Source: Gemmiger gallinarum
Lineage (GTDB): Bacteria > Bacillota > Clostridia > Oscillospirales > Ruminococcaceae
Direction of reading: 5' to 3'
Length of the DNA: 64,000 bases
Assembly: GCF_014982805.1 (NCBI RefSeq)
Contig: NZ_JADCKC010000001.1
Coordinates: forward strand, 434,001 to 498,000
Shown here in pieces: positions 51,971 through 60,889 of the stretch. Each line of letters starts with the position of its first letter. Position 1 is the first letter of the stretch. The notes beneath the pieces were generated by a model. That model worked only from the letters and a program-made list of their open reading frames with translations, did not search any database and was not told the origin of the DNA. The translations under genes and the position numbers were made by a program.

Positions 51971-53290
51971 ATGGGCTTGTTCAATAGAAATAACCACAAA
52001 CTCGGTTTCATGGACGTAATCCGCTGTGATGAACCATCATATCTGATTTGGAAATGGCATCCAGCTGGATCTCAGCTCGGAAGGAATAGCCGAGAGAATG
52101 CGATCCGCTGGGGTTCTTCCCTGAGAGTCAAAGAGGGCGAGGTGGCAGTGTTCGTTTATCCGCAGTGCGACGGAACAATGCAGGAATGTATTGAAGGGCC
52201 TTGCGATATCCTGATTGATACAGAAAATTTCCCTATTCTTGCAAATATGCTGGGATTAGCATATGGCGGTGGGACACCATTTCAAGCAGAAATCTACTTC
52301 ATAAACCTCGCCCGTATCATTCAAGTGAAATTTGGCGTCCCATTTTTTGATATATATGATCCAAGATTTGTAGATTTCGGTGTACCTGTTGCCGTCAGAG
52401 GTACCATTAGTTTTCAAATTAAGGACTACCGTGAATTCATCAAGCTCAACCGTCTGAATGCATTTGACTTGAATGATTTTCAGAAACAAATTCGGGATGT
52501 GGTATGCCGCTATGTAAAAGACACCGTTGCCAACGCTCCCGCCGCCAACAACATACCTGTCATCCAGATTGAGACTAAAACAGCACAGATCAATGATGCT
52601 GTAGAGTATGACATCAGCGAACGACTGAAAGACTCCTTCGGAGTTCTGGTATCTGGCGTTGATATTGGCGCCATTGAGATTGACAAAACCAGTGAAGGCT
52701 ATCGTAAGTTAATGGCCGTTACTAGAGATGCTGCTGCGATTCGCGTTGAGGCTGAGACACAGGATTATGTGGAACGTCTGCGTATCCAGCGTGAAGAAGG
52801 CCAGTATGCCATGCACAAGCAGGCGCAGACGGCAAATATCGGCGCATTTCAAGTGGAAAAGCAGGCGGAAGTCGGCGTTTCTGGCGCGCAGGCTCTAGGC
52901 CAGATGGGGACAACTGGTGCAGGCGATATAAATCTAAGCAGCAGTGGAGAAGGTTTCAACATGGCCGCCGTGATGGCCAGCATGGCTGTCGGTGGTGCCG
53001 TTGGACAGAATATCGCCGGAACGATGAATAATATGATAGGCGGAATCAATCAGCAGGCAACACCAGGTACTGTACCGCCTCCCATTCCTGTTGCGGCATA
53101 TCATGTGGCAGTCAACGGGCAAGCCACTGGGCCGTTCGATATGACTTCACTTGCGCAGATGTCTGCAAACGGGCAGCTGACCGGGGATAGTCTGGTATGG
53201 AAAAATGGTATGGCACAGTGGGAAAAAGCAAAAGCGGTAGATGATCTGAAAGGGTTGTTCAGCCCGATGCCGCCGATTCCCAAAGAATGA
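51971..53290 (+). CDS. SPFH/stomatin-like (YdjI-type) protein with C-terminal GYF-like domain
   Basis: A 439-aa protein. The N-terminal two thirds (residues about 15-290) are an SPFH/band-7 domain of the YdjI or virion-core-like group: LIWKWHPAGSQLGRNSREN, RVKEGEVAVFVYPQCDG, DVGAIEIDK-like region and a long RVEAETQDYVERLRIQREEG coiled coil. A Gly/Ala-rich linker follows, then a GYF_2-like domain (YHVAVNGQATGPFD, LVWKNGMAQWEKA) that usually binds proline-rich partners. Bacillus YdjI ends in a zinc ribbon instead. The flanking zinc-ribbon proteins may supply that. The ATG follows AGGAGGG. Likely a membrane-associated scaffold. Confidence 0.8.
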   Translation: MGLFNRNNHKLGFMDVIRCDEPSYLIWKWHPAGSQLGRNSRENAIRWGSSLRVKEGEVAVFVYPQCDGTMQECIEGPCDILIDTENFPILANMLGLAYGGGTPFQAEIYFINLARIIQVKFGVPFFDIYDPRFVDFGVPVAVRGTISFQIKDYREFIKLNRLNAFDLNDFQKQIRDVVCRYVKDTVANAPAANNIPVIQIETKTAQINDAVEYDISERLKDSFGVLVSGVDIGAIEIDKTSEGYRKLMAVTRDAAAIRVEAETQDYVERLRIQREEGQYAMHKQAQTANIGAFQVEKQAEVGVSGAQALGQMGTTGAGDINLSSSGEGFNMAAVMASMAVGGAVGQNIAGTMNNMIGGINQQATPGTVPPPIPVAAYHVAVNGQATGPFDMTSLAQMSANGQLTGDSLVWKNGMAQWEKAKAVDDLKGLFSPMPPIPKE

Positions 53291-53304
53291 AGGGTTACAG
53301 AGAA

Positions 53305-55398
53305 ATGATTAAATGTTCGAAGTGCGGAGCAGAGCTGTCCGATGACGCAAAATTTTGCTCATACTGCGGTAACAAAATTGAAGTAGCACCCCCCTCACCT
53401 ATCAAGGCGGATGAAGAAGATATTATCCCAGATGTTCCACAGCAAGAATCCGGCAACGGAGCTGCGCAAAAATCGGATATCCTTAAATATTGGGCAGATA
53501 AAATTAAAGGCAAAGCATCGGAAAAATGGCATAAGTTGAGTACATACGGCAAAATTGCTACAATTGCGATCATTGCTTTTGCCTTGTTATGCCTCATAGC
53601 ATTCTTGTTTGGCAAGACTGCCGCCGCTGTTATTGCAATTTTGCAAATCGTTTTGACCGTGGTTGCGATACTTATAAAGAGGCAGATCATCAAAATACCT
53701 CAGAACTGGCTTCATCTTGTCGCACTTATTCTTGCAGTGGTTCTCTTAGTGCCGTATGTAAGCCTGTTTGGTGCGGATTATGGAGATGCAGAGAAGTTCG
53801 CGTGGTCTGACATTTTGCTTGCCGATGTTATCCCCAAGCCGAAATCTCATTTGGGAGAGATTTTAGCAAACTCTGATGAATGCCTGTCTTTGGATGTATA
53901 TAAAACCAGCACAAGAGACTATAAAAAATATGTTGATGCCTGTGCGGAAAAGGGATTTACGGTTGAATCGGAGCAGTCTGAGTCGTCCTACTATGCCTAT
54001 AATGCTGATGGGTATAAACTGTCTCTATATTATGATGAAAATGACAGCGAAATGAATATCAATGTGGATTCTGCTAAGAAATATGGAACACTTGTGTGGC
54101 CCGACAGCACAATCACACGCTTGCTTCCCGTCCCTAAATCGACAACGGGAGAAATCACGCAGGATGATGAAAAAGGTTTTGCTGCCTATGTAAGCGACAC
54201 CCCAATGGAAGAATTTGATGCTTATGTGGTTGCGTGTGCCGACAAGGGATTTACTGTGGATGCCACTAAATCCGAGAAATCGTATTCAGCAAAAAATAGC
54301 GATGGATACCAGCTTTCTGTTTCGTATCAGGGAAATAGCGTTATTTCCATTTCTGTAAATGCACCAGAATATACGGTGTCTTTAGAAATCGAATGCGTGG
54401 AGAACCTGATCTTTAGTAAATATGATGTTGATGTATATATTGATGATTCTTTGCAAGGGACTATTAACCATGGAACTACCGAAACCTATGACTTAAAGCT
54501 GACCAAAGGCGTTTACAAGATTAAATTTGTAAGTGCGGATGACAACGAAGTCATGGGCTCGGTAGATATAGATATACATCAGAATGAGCTGCTCAAGTAT
54601 AAAATTTCCTGTATGAGTACACAAATTGACGTTGAAACCATAAAGGGAACGATTGCAGAACATGGCGATGACGAGGCACCAATGCCTCAAGCAGCTTCCG
54701 ACTTCAAGTACAAAAATTACGTCGACGTCCAACAAGAACTTACGGATGCAGGATTCACCAATGTGTCCTTTAACATTCTTTATGACATCGTACTGGGTTG
54801 GACAGAAGAGGGCGAGGTAGATAATGTATCGGTTGATGGTCGCTCTGACTTTGAAAAAAATGAAATTTTCAAAAAAGATGTTCCGATTGTAATCACCTAT
54901 CATATGAAGGCAGAAGATGATCCTTCTAAACCTGTAGAGAGCGAACCCGCGGACACTTCAAGCGAAACCTCGACCGCATCCGTGCCAGAAGAATCAACTC
55001 CTGCACCTGAACCGGCACAGAATCTCACTGCTGAGAACTGTCCTGACTTGGCAGCTCTTTTGAAATTAAGTGACCCTGCTGATCCGTCCGTCGCCTCTTT
55101 TGCCAGCCAGTATTTTGGACAAACAATTGAATTTGACGGATGCATAACCTTCCTTTCGACTCATGAAAACTATACAACTCGCTTCGATGTCTTAATTGGA
55201 GCTGGAGATTACGACGCCAATCATCAAGTAGGACCTTATTTCCATCTGACAAATGTGAACTTTAACGACATGAATGTGACTGGTGGTGATAGCGTATATA
55301 CCGGCCTAAATGTTCACGTTGTAGCAGAAGTTGGAAACTATGACTCGGATTCCGAGCTATTCGAACTCGACATTATCAGTATGCAAATTAGAGACTGA
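53305..55398 (+). CDS. Large zinc-ribbon membrane protein with repeat domains and DUF4839-like end
   Basis: A 697-aa protein. N-terminal zinc ribbon CSKCGAELSDDAKFCSYCG (residues about 3-21), three membrane segments (about 85-170), then two similar about 80-residue units (KPKSHLGEI...CAEKGFTVESEQSESSY and PKSTTGEI...CADKGFTVDATKSEKSY), a PEGA-like segment, a PASTA-like segment (VQQELTDAGFTNVSF), a Pro/Ser/Thr linker and a C-terminal domain like DUF4839. The outer part looks designed to bind something outside the membrane. The start could also be the ATG at 53287. Last gene of the cassette, with a terminator behind it. Confidence 0.68.
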   Translation: MIKCSKCGAELSDDAKFCSYCGNKIEVAPPSPIKADEEDIIPDVPQQESGNGAAQKSDILKYWADKIKGKASEKWHKLSTYGKIATIAIIAFALLCLIAFLFGKTAAAVIAILQIVLTVVAILIKRQIIKIPQNWLHLVALILAVVLLVPYVSLFGADYGDAEKFAWSDILLADVIPKPKSHLGEILANSDECLSLDVYKTSTRDYKKYVDACAEKGFTVESEQSESSYYAYNADGYKLSLYYDENDSEMNINVDSAKKYGTLVWPDSTITRLLPVPKSTTGEITQDDEKGFAAYVSDTPMEEFDAYVVACADKGFTVDATKSEKSYSAKNSDGYQLSVSYQGNSVISISVNAPEYTVSLEIECVENLIFSKYDVDVYIDDSLQGTINHGTTETYDLKLTKGVYKIKFVSADDNEVMGSVDIDIHQNELLKYKISCMSTQIDVETIKGTIAEHGDDEAPMPQAASDFKYKNYVDVQQELTDAGFTNVSFNILYDIVLGWTEEGEVDNVSVDGRSDFEKNEIFKKDVPIVITYHMKAEDDPSKPVESEPADTSSETSTASVPEESTPAPEPAQNLTAENCPDLAALLKLSDPADPSVASFASQYFGQTIEFDGCITFLSTHENYTTRFDVLIGAGDYDANHQVGPYFHLTNVNFNDMNVTGGDSVYTGLNVHVVAEVGNYDSDSELFELDIISMQIRD

Positions 55399-55430
55399 CT
55401 TCACAAGCTATCCTGAGATAAATCGTATGA

Positions 55431-55480
55431 AGAATCCCACAGATATCGCTCGGAACGATATCTGTGGGATTCTTACATTT
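55431..55480 (+). terminator. Terminator after the cassette
   Basis: An 18-bp perfect stem (55431-55448 with 55456-55473) followed by TACATTT. Confidence 0.8.
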
Positions 55481-55585
55481 GGGGCATCTTTAAAATATAC
55501 AAGGATTTTAATCCCGCCTAGCGAAGGGTATCCTAAATGGAGTGCTTTTGGCCCTAAACTTCCAATAGAGACGACAACACCATCG

Positions 55586-55793
55586 TTAGCCCTCATCCCC
55601 CTTGGACTTTTCACGGTTCTTGTAGACATTGTACTGGTTCTTACACCGTGGGCTGCAGAAGGCTGCATTGGACCGGCTGCCCAGGAACACCTTCTGGCAG
55701 TGCTTGCACAGGCGCAGGGGCTGGTCATCGTCCACCAGCATAAAGCTGAACATCATCTGGATGCCCAGCAGCAGGGAGTGAAAATCCCAGTAA
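55586..55793. repeat. 208-bp direct repeat, right copy
   Basis: Matches 50141-50348 in the same orientation without gaps and with about a dozen changes. It is the 3' end of the DUF6076 gene. The cassette lies between the copies. Confidence 0.85.
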
Positions 55794-56497
55794 ATGGTGG
55801 GCTTGTCCAGCAGCTCAATGTGGTAGCTGGGGGCGATCCCGCCGAAAGCAGCCATAGCCTTGCGGTACAGCCCACGGGTGTCCTCATCAATGGAGTTATA
55901 ATCATTGTAGTACAGGATGGATGTAGTCAGGGTGAAAGCCCAGTCCTTGAATTGCTGGGCAACCCAATCGTAGCGTTCCGCATACTCTCGCTGGAAGCTC
56001 ATGTTCTTTGCCATCGGCTCATCCATGAAGGTCATGGTCAGGGCAACCATTGTCCGGTCACCGGACACCTTCCATGTGGATTCAATGTTTTTCTTCACCA
56101 GGTCCAGCCGGTCAAAGGGATAAAACAAGGACAGGTATTGGTCTGTCGCCAAGGATTCTTCCTTGACGAAATGGTTTTTCGGCAGATACACTGCCTCATA
56201 GTCCATAAAGGACGGTGTGGTGGGCAGGGCGGTCATCAGCCCCAGCAGTCCATACCGGGTGACAAACTCCATCACTGCTTTTTCCACTTCAGCCTCCGGT
56301 TTGCGCCCCATCATTAGCATCCCCACATTCAGCGCATCCAGAACAATACCCGGGGCCTCTTTCAGCGGATTATAGACATCTGGCTTTGCGTTTTTGCCGG
56401 GGGTGATGTACCGTTTGCCATCTTCCGCTGTTTTCAGCTCGTAATGATCGTACCGCACCCAGTGGGAACGGGACTGCTCAAATATATTATTCATCAT
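55586..56497 (-). CDS. DUF6076 protein with C-terminal zinc finger
   Basis: A 303-aa protein of mobile elements in gut Firmicutes. The C-terminus has CKHCQKVFLGSRSNAAFCSPRC, a four-cysteine zinc-finger recalling CGNR fingers. The rest is helical without a catalytic motif. The ATG at 56497 follows AGGGGAGAGG. Its last 208 bp are repeated at 50141-50348. It runs opposite to the replication module, together with the sigma-like gene. Function unknown. Confidence 0.72.
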   Translation of the reverse strand: MMNNIFEQSRSHWVRYDHYELKTAEDGKRYITPGKNAKPDVYNPLKEAPGIVLDALNVGMLMMGRKPEAEVEKAVMEFVTRYGLLGLMTALPTTPSFMDYEAVYLPKNHFVKEESLATDQYLSLFYPFDRLDLVKKNIESTWKVSGDRTMVALTMTFMDEPMAKNMSFQREYAERYDWVAQQFKDWAFTLTTSILYYNDYNSIDEDTRGLYRKAMAAFGGIAPSYHIELLDKPTIYWDFHSLLLGIQMMFSFMLVDDDQPLRLCKHCQKVFLGSRSNAAFCSPRCKNQYNVYKNREKSKGDEG

Positions 56498-56530
56498 ATA
56501 TGCCCTCTCCCCTACAGCGTCCCTGTGTCA

Positions 56531-57376
56531 TCAGGGGCGTTTTTTCCTTTTTCTGCGCTTGCTCTTGTTTTCTCGCCGGATCACAGCGTCCTTGCCCTGT
56601 TTCCCTACAATTTTCGAGTATTCCTCTAAAAACTGACGTTCCCGCAAGGTCAGTCTATGTACCGGTTTTCGGCACAGGTGGTCATACATCTGACGCTGCA
56701 ATTTCTTATGAATAGTCTTTCGCAGCTTGCGGATATTGCGGTCAGACTGCCCACGAACAGCGGCAAGCTGGGTAGTGCTGTACAGCCGCAAAGAAAGAAA
56801 ATACAGGACTTCCTTGTGCTCCTCGCTCAGTTCTTCCACCATGCGGGAAACAAAGGCATCGGCGGTCAGGTTGTGCATCTCATAGGGGCAGTCAAACAGA
56901 ATGTCCAGAAAGTTTCCGACCATCAGCTGCCGGTATGCGGGGGTGTTCATCCAGCGGGGAATGAGTTTCGGCTCAGGCACTGCCTGATATTCCAGCGGCA
57001 CATCTCCACGGAGATTCTCGTGGTCCCGCTCCCTGCGCTCCCGGTTCCGATCCAGCTTGTCCCATTCCCCTACGACAACCTGGAAGTCCTTCTCGGTGCG
57101 TGCTGCTTCCTCCAACCGCCGCACAGCTTCCGCTCGAATCTCCCATTTCAGCCGCTTTTCGCTGACCGGGGCGGCTTCTTCTTCCTCGGTTTCCAGTTCG
57201 GCATCATAATCGACGGGATGCTCGTCCTGCTCCAGCTCGCTTCCCAGCTCTGCCAGACGTTCTTCCGCAAGCGCCTGTTCCAGCGTTTCTTCCACCGATC
57301 CAGCGCCTATTTTATCGTCCCATACGGTGAAGCCACCCTCGGTATCCAGAAGCTCATCATCAGACAGATACGCCAT
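56531..57376 (-). CDS. Sigma-70-like regulator of the element
   Basis: A 281-aa protein with an acidic N-terminal half (to about 100) and a C-terminal sigma region-4-like HTH (EELSEEHKEVLYFLSLRLYSTT, GQSDRNIRKLRKTIHKKL) with a very basic end (KSKRRKRKKR). Such proteins are common in clostridial ICEs and mobilizable elements and may direct transcription of element genes or bind the origin. The ATG at 57376 follows AGAGGTGGGG. It is followed by DUF6076 after 33 nt on the same strand. Confidence 0.68.
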   Translation of the reverse strand: MAYLSDDELLDTEGGFTVWDDKIGAGSVEETLEQALAEERLAELGSELEQDEHPVDYDAELETEEEEAAPVSEKRLKWEIRAEAVRRLEEAARTEKDFQVVVGEWDKLDRNRERRERDHENLRGDVPLEYQAVPEPKLIPRWMNTPAYRQLMVGNFLDILFDCPYEMHNLTADAFVSRMVEELSEEHKEVLYFLSLRLYSTTQLAAVRGQSDRNIRKLRKTIHKKLQRQMYDHLCRKPVHRLTLRERQFLEEYSKIVGKQGKDAVIRRENKSKRRKRKKRP

Positions 57377-57461
57377 GACCCCACCTCTTTTTAAAAAATA
57401 TTTTGCGGTTTTTCAAAAATGGTTCCGTTTTACACCCTGGATTTCTCCTATTAGTGAAAAG

Positions 57462-57481
57462 GTAATCTAAAACCAGATTAC
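57462..57481. promoter_or_regulatory. Inverted repeat in the divergent interval
   Basis: GTAATCT-AAAACC-AGATTAC lies between the sigma-like gene and the primase gene. A regulator operator is plausible. No consensus promoter was found with certainty here. Confidence 0.4.
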
Positions 57482-57595
57482 TTTCTTCGGAACTATATCA
57501 ACATTATACAACGACTGCGCCGGAAGCGCAAGAAAGAGAGGCTCTATGGTAAAGAACGGCACCCAGGATTTTCTTTCGGAAGGGAGTGAGCAGTA

Positions 57596-58216
57596 ATGAC
57601 ATGGTTTGAGCTGATAAAACAAGTTGTCCGTGTTCCAGAAGCAGCGGCCTATTATGGGCTGCAAGTCAACCGAAACGGCATGGCCTGTTGTCCCTTCCAC
57701 GATGACCGGCATCCCAGCATGAAGCTGAACGAGAGGTACTTTTACTGTTTTGGCTGTGGAGCTACTGGCGACGTGATCGACCTTGTGGCGAAGTTGTTTG
57801 GTCTGAGCAGCTACGAGGCGGCTAAAAAGCTGGCTCATGACTTCGGGATTGACCCGGACAAGCCACCAGCGGCAATCGCCCTGCCCAAACCGGAACGCCC
57901 CCTGCTGAGAGCATACCGTCAGGATGAGGTGCACTGCCTGCGGGTATTGTGCGATTATCTGCATCTTCTGGAAAGCTGGAAGGTGCAGTACACACCCAAG
58001 ACACCGGAAGATGTTCTGGATGACCGGTTTGTGGAAGCCTGCCAGATGCTGGACTATGTGGAGTATCTGGCAGATTTGCTCATTGCCGCCGAGCTGGAAC
58101 AGCGGGTAAAAATCGTAGAAATGCTGAACAAAGATGGCCTGATCGCCGGTTTGGAAGAACGATTGGAGAGATTGAAAAAGGAGGAAGTTACCCATGAAGA
58201 AAAACAAGCAGCCTGA
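57596..58216 (+). CDS. CHC2 zinc-finger primase-like protein
   Basis: A 206-aa protein with the DnaG-type zinc finger CCPFHDDRHPSMKLNERYF...CFGCG (residues 25-55) and a helical C-terminus, but no TOPRIM domain. Such stand-alone CHC2 proteins sit beside D5-type helicases in elements and help priming. The ATG follows GGAAGGGAG. It overlaps the helicase gene by 23 nt. Confidence 0.87.
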   Translation: MTWFELIKQVVRVPEAAAYYGLQVNRNGMACCPFHDDRHPSMKLNERYFYCFGCGATGDVIDLVAKLFGLSSYEAAKKLAHDFGIDPDKPPAAIALPKPERPLLRAYRQDEVHCLRVLCDYLHLLESWKVQYTPKTPEDVLDDRFVEACQMLDYVEYLADLLIAAELEQRVKIVEMLNKDGLIAGLEERLERLKKEEVTHEEKQAA

Positions 58217-59573
58217 CGGGATGCCCGTCTGGTTCGATGGAAAAAACATCAACGAAGCCCTGTTTTGTGAGGAGTTCTTGCAGACACACAAGATCATCTT
58301 CACAAACGGGGCTTTTTTCACACCCGAAGGCCGTGTGACCGATGAACTGCCCCTGCGGGGAGAGATTTTTGATGAGCTGAAATGCTGTGCGGTCAGCAAC
58401 ATTCCCCGCAAAATCAGCAACATTGTGGAACTGATGAAACTGGCGGCGCTGGAGGAGGATTTTCCTCCGGAACCGGACCTGATTCATCTTTCCAACGGGA
58501 CACTCTTTCTGGACGGGACCTTTGTGGCGGGAAAACCTGAAATCGTCCGCAACCGCTTCCCTATGGCCTATAACCCCAACGCCCCGAAACCTGTCCTCTG
58601 GCTGAAATTTCTGGATGGCCTGCTCTACTCGGAGGACATCCCCACCTTGCAGGAATATATCGGCTACTGCCTGATTCCCAGCAATAAGGGACAGCGGATG
58701 ATGGTGATTAAAGGCAACGGCGGCGAGGGCAAGAGCCAGATTGGTGCCGTGCTGGGGCATTTGTTCGGTGTGAATATGAAGGATGGCAGCATTGGGAAAA
58801 TATCGGAGAACCGATTTGCTCGTGCGGATTTGGAGCATATCCTCCTGTGCGTGGATGACGATATGCGAATGGAAGCCTTGCGACAGACCAACTATGTAAA
58901 GTCCATCGTGACCGCCCAGGGCAAGATGGATTTGGAGCGCAAGGGCAAGCAGAGCTATCAGGGATGGATGTGCGCCCGGCTGCTGGCCTTCTCCAACGGA
59001 GATTTGCAGGCGCTGTTTGACCGGAGCGACGGATTTTACCGCCGCCAGCTGGTGTTAACCACAAAAGAAAAGCCTGCTGGACGTGTGGATGATCCTGACC
59101 TTGCGGAGAAGATGAAAGCCGAGGTGGAGGGCATTCTGCTGTGGGCTTTTGAGGGATTGCAGCGGCTGACCGCCAACAATTTCAAGTTTACCGAGAGCCA
59201 GCGCACAAAAGACAATCGGGAGGCCGTCAAACGAGATAACAACAATATCTTTGATTTTCTGGATTCAGACGGGTATATTCGCCGGAAAGCCGATATGTCT
59301 GCCAGCTCCAAAGAGCTGTATGAGGCATACCAGATTTACTGCACCGAGAATAATCTGCCCGCCCTGAAACCGCGCAGCTTCAGCGAAGCCCTGATTGCCT
59401 GTCAGAGCCGTTACAATCTGGAATACTGCAACAATGTGACCAATGCTGCCGGACGGCGAGTGCGTGGCTTTCTGGGAATCGAGGTACTGGTGAGAACCAA
59501 TATGTCGGTGTTTTCCGGTGATTCGATGCGTACGTACGTACCGGAAGATGTGCCGGAGGAATGGCGGCGCTGA
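58194..59573 (+). CDS. Phage/plasmid primase-helicase, P4/D5 type (SF3)
   Basis: A 459-aa protein with a D5_N-like start (FPPEPDLIHLSNGTLFLDG), SF3 Walker A GNGGEGKSQIGAVLG (about 178-192), Walker B-like HILLCVDDDMRM and the motif C region ARLLAFSNGD, followed by a winged-helix-like C-terminus. It should unwind element DNA at initiation of replication. The ATG follows AAGGAGG. Together with the CHC2 gene it forms the replication module and implies that the element replicates when excised. Confidence 0.88.
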   Translation: MKKNKQPDGMPVWFDGKNINEALFCEEFLQTHKIIFTNGAFFTPEGRVTDELPLRGEIFDELKCCAVSNIPRKISNIVELMKLAALEEDFPPEPDLIHLSNGTLFLDGTFVAGKPEIVRNRFPMAYNPNAPKPVLWLKFLDGLLYSEDIPTLQEYIGYCLIPSNKGQRMMVIKGNGGEGKSQIGAVLGHLFGVNMKDGSIGKISENRFARADLEHILLCVDDDMRMEALRQTNYVKSIVTAQGKMDLERKGKQSYQGWMCARLLAFSNGDLQALFDRSDGFYRRQLVLTTKEKPAGRVDDPDLAEKMKAEVEGILLWAFEGLQRLTANNFKFTESQRTKDNREAVKRDNNNIFDFLDSDGYIRRKADMSASSKELYEAYQIYCTENNLPALKPRSFSEALIACQSRYNLEYCNNVTNAAGRRVRGFLGIEVLVRTNMSVFSGDSMRTYVPEDVPEEWRR

Positions 59574-59588
59574 GCCTTGTACGTACGC
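59528..59588. repeat. GCGTACGTAC inverted repeat before the relaxase gene
   Basis: GCGTACGTAC (59528-59537) and GTACGTACGC (59579-59588) are perfect inverted repeats. The left arm is in the last helicase codons and the right arm is after the stop, about 60 bp before the relaxase ATG. The origin of transfer of MobV elements is usually just upstream of mob, so this is a candidate region. It can also form a hairpin in RNA. Confidence 0.45.
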
Positions 59589-59649
59589 TTTGGTTAACCG
59601 TGTTCTTGCTTTTATAACAATCTAAGCAGTTGAAAAAGGAGAGAAAACG

Positions 59650-60636
59650 ATGAGCAGACCTCAATATGCCATTCTCCGCTTTGCCAAGTACAAGGGGCCG
59701 GAGATCGGGAACATTGAAGCCCACAACGAACGCACCAAAGAGAAATACGCCAGTAATCCAGATGTGGACATCAGCAGGAGCAAGAACAATTTTCATCTGA
59801 TCGAACCAAAAGGAAAATATCGTGCGGAAGCGGAGCGGCAGATCAAAGAAGTCGGTTGCCGTACCCGGTCAGATAGTGTTCGGGTAGTGGAAGCCCTGGT
59901 AACTGCCACACCGGAGTTCTTTCAGGGAAAGAAAAAATCTGCGATCAGAGCCTATTTTCAAGAGGCGCTGACCTTTCTCCAGCAAAACCAAGACCCCAAA
60001 ACAATCATATCAGCTGTGGTGCATATGGACGAGAAAACGCCCCATATGCACCTTTCTTTTGTCCCTCTGACTGCGGATGGCAGGCTCAGCGCCAAGGAGA
60101 TCGTGGGAAATAAGAAAAAGCTGACCCAGTGGCAGGACAAGTTCTGGGAACATATGGTGCGGAAATATCCCGACCTGGAGCGTGGGGAAAGTGCCAGCCA
60201 AACCGGACGTGACCACATTCCACCCAGAGTGTTCAAAGAGATGACCCGATTGACCAAGCAAAAAGCCAAGCTGGAGGAACTGTTGGCCGGCATTGGAGTC
60301 TTTAACGCAAAAAGCAGAGCTGCCGAGATTGCAGCTTTTATGGATCAGTATATCCCGGCTGTGGAGCGGATGTACAACCTCATGAAGAAATATCAGGTGG
60401 CATTTACGGAAACCACCGGGGAGAACAAAAAGCTGAAACAGGAGAATGCTCAGCTGGAGCAATCTCTGGAAAAAGCGACCCAGGAAAGCACTTTGAAGCA
60501 GCTGGCCGATGCCAAGCTGCAGCGGGACTATGCAGACGCCGTTGCTGTGTTGGATAGCATTCCTAAAGAAGTTTTGGATGCGTATACCCGTGGTGGTCAC
60601 GGGAGAAAGGAGCGGCCTATTGAGCAAAATCTATGA
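59650..60636 (+). CDS. mobV: MobV-family relaxase (Pre/Mob)
   Basis: Nicks the origin of transfer so that the element can move through conjugation machinery of another element. The 328-aa protein has the N-terminal YAILRFAKYKGPEIGNIEAHNER, Mob motif I region with HNER, and motif III VVHMDEKTPHMHLSFVPLT (HxDE...PHxH metal triad). The C-terminal coiled coil (250-310) is normal. The ATG follows AAAGGAG. No coupling protein or type IV secretion genes are in the island, so transfer needs a helper. Confidence 0.9.
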   Translation: MSRPQYAILRFAKYKGPEIGNIEAHNERTKEKYASNPDVDISRSKNNFHLIEPKGKYRAEAERQIKEVGCRTRSDSVRVVEALVTATPEFFQGKKKSAIRAYFQEALTFLQQNQDPKTIISAVVHMDEKTPHMHLSFVPLTADGRLSAKEIVGNKKKLTQWQDKFWEHMVRKYPDLERGESASQTGRDHIPPRVFKEMTRLTKQKAKLEELLAGIGVFNAKSRAAEIAAFMDQYIPAVERMYNLMKKYQVAFTETTGENKKLKQENAQLEQSLEKATQESTLKQLADAKLQRDYADAVAVLDSIPKEVLDAYTRGGHGRKERPIEQNL

Positions 60637-60802
60637 TGATCCGAAATATAATGCGGCGTTTGACCGCTGCATTGATGTAATGACAAAGTTGATGCTGAAA
60701 TATGGGAAACAGGTTTTGGAACAGCACCAGACGGCTACTCCTGTTTCTTTGCAGAAACAGCCAGATACGAAGCAAATCAGTTCTTTTGCTGACGCTGCTT
60801 AA
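60620..60802 (+). CDS. Small protein after the relaxase
   Basis: A 60-aa protein read from TTG at 60620, 7 nt after AAAGGAG, overlapping the relaxase stop by 17 nt. The residues MSKIYDDPKYNAAFDRCIDV and MLKYGKQVLEQ give a helical protein of unknown function, probably co-translated with mobV. It ends in a Gln/Ala/Ser-rich tail. Confidence 0.65.
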   Translation: MSKIYDDPKYNAAFDRCIDVMTKLMLKYGKQVLEQHQTATPVSLQKQPDTKQISSFADAA

Positions 60803-60814
60803 AAGCTATAATTT

Positions 60815-60863
60815 ACACGTTGCGTAATTATTGGGCCGATGCTATAATAATTACACAACGTGT
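60815..60863. promoter_or_regulatory. Promoter inside an 18-bp inverted repeat
   Basis: TTGCGT (60820-60825), 17 bp, TATAAT (60843-60848). The left repeat arm (60815-60832) covers the -35 and the right arm (60846-60863) covers the end of the -10 and the start point, with one mismatch in 18. The following TTTTTT may allow attenuation. Likely operator of the HTH protein at 60890. Confidence 0.7.
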
Positions 60864-60889
60864 GTTTTTTTGTTTATGGAGATGATGCG

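Noticed and set aside
55331-56317. Plus-strand open frame over the DUF6076 gene
   Set aside because: It is the antisense shadow of the minus-strand zinc-finger gene and has no ribosome site.
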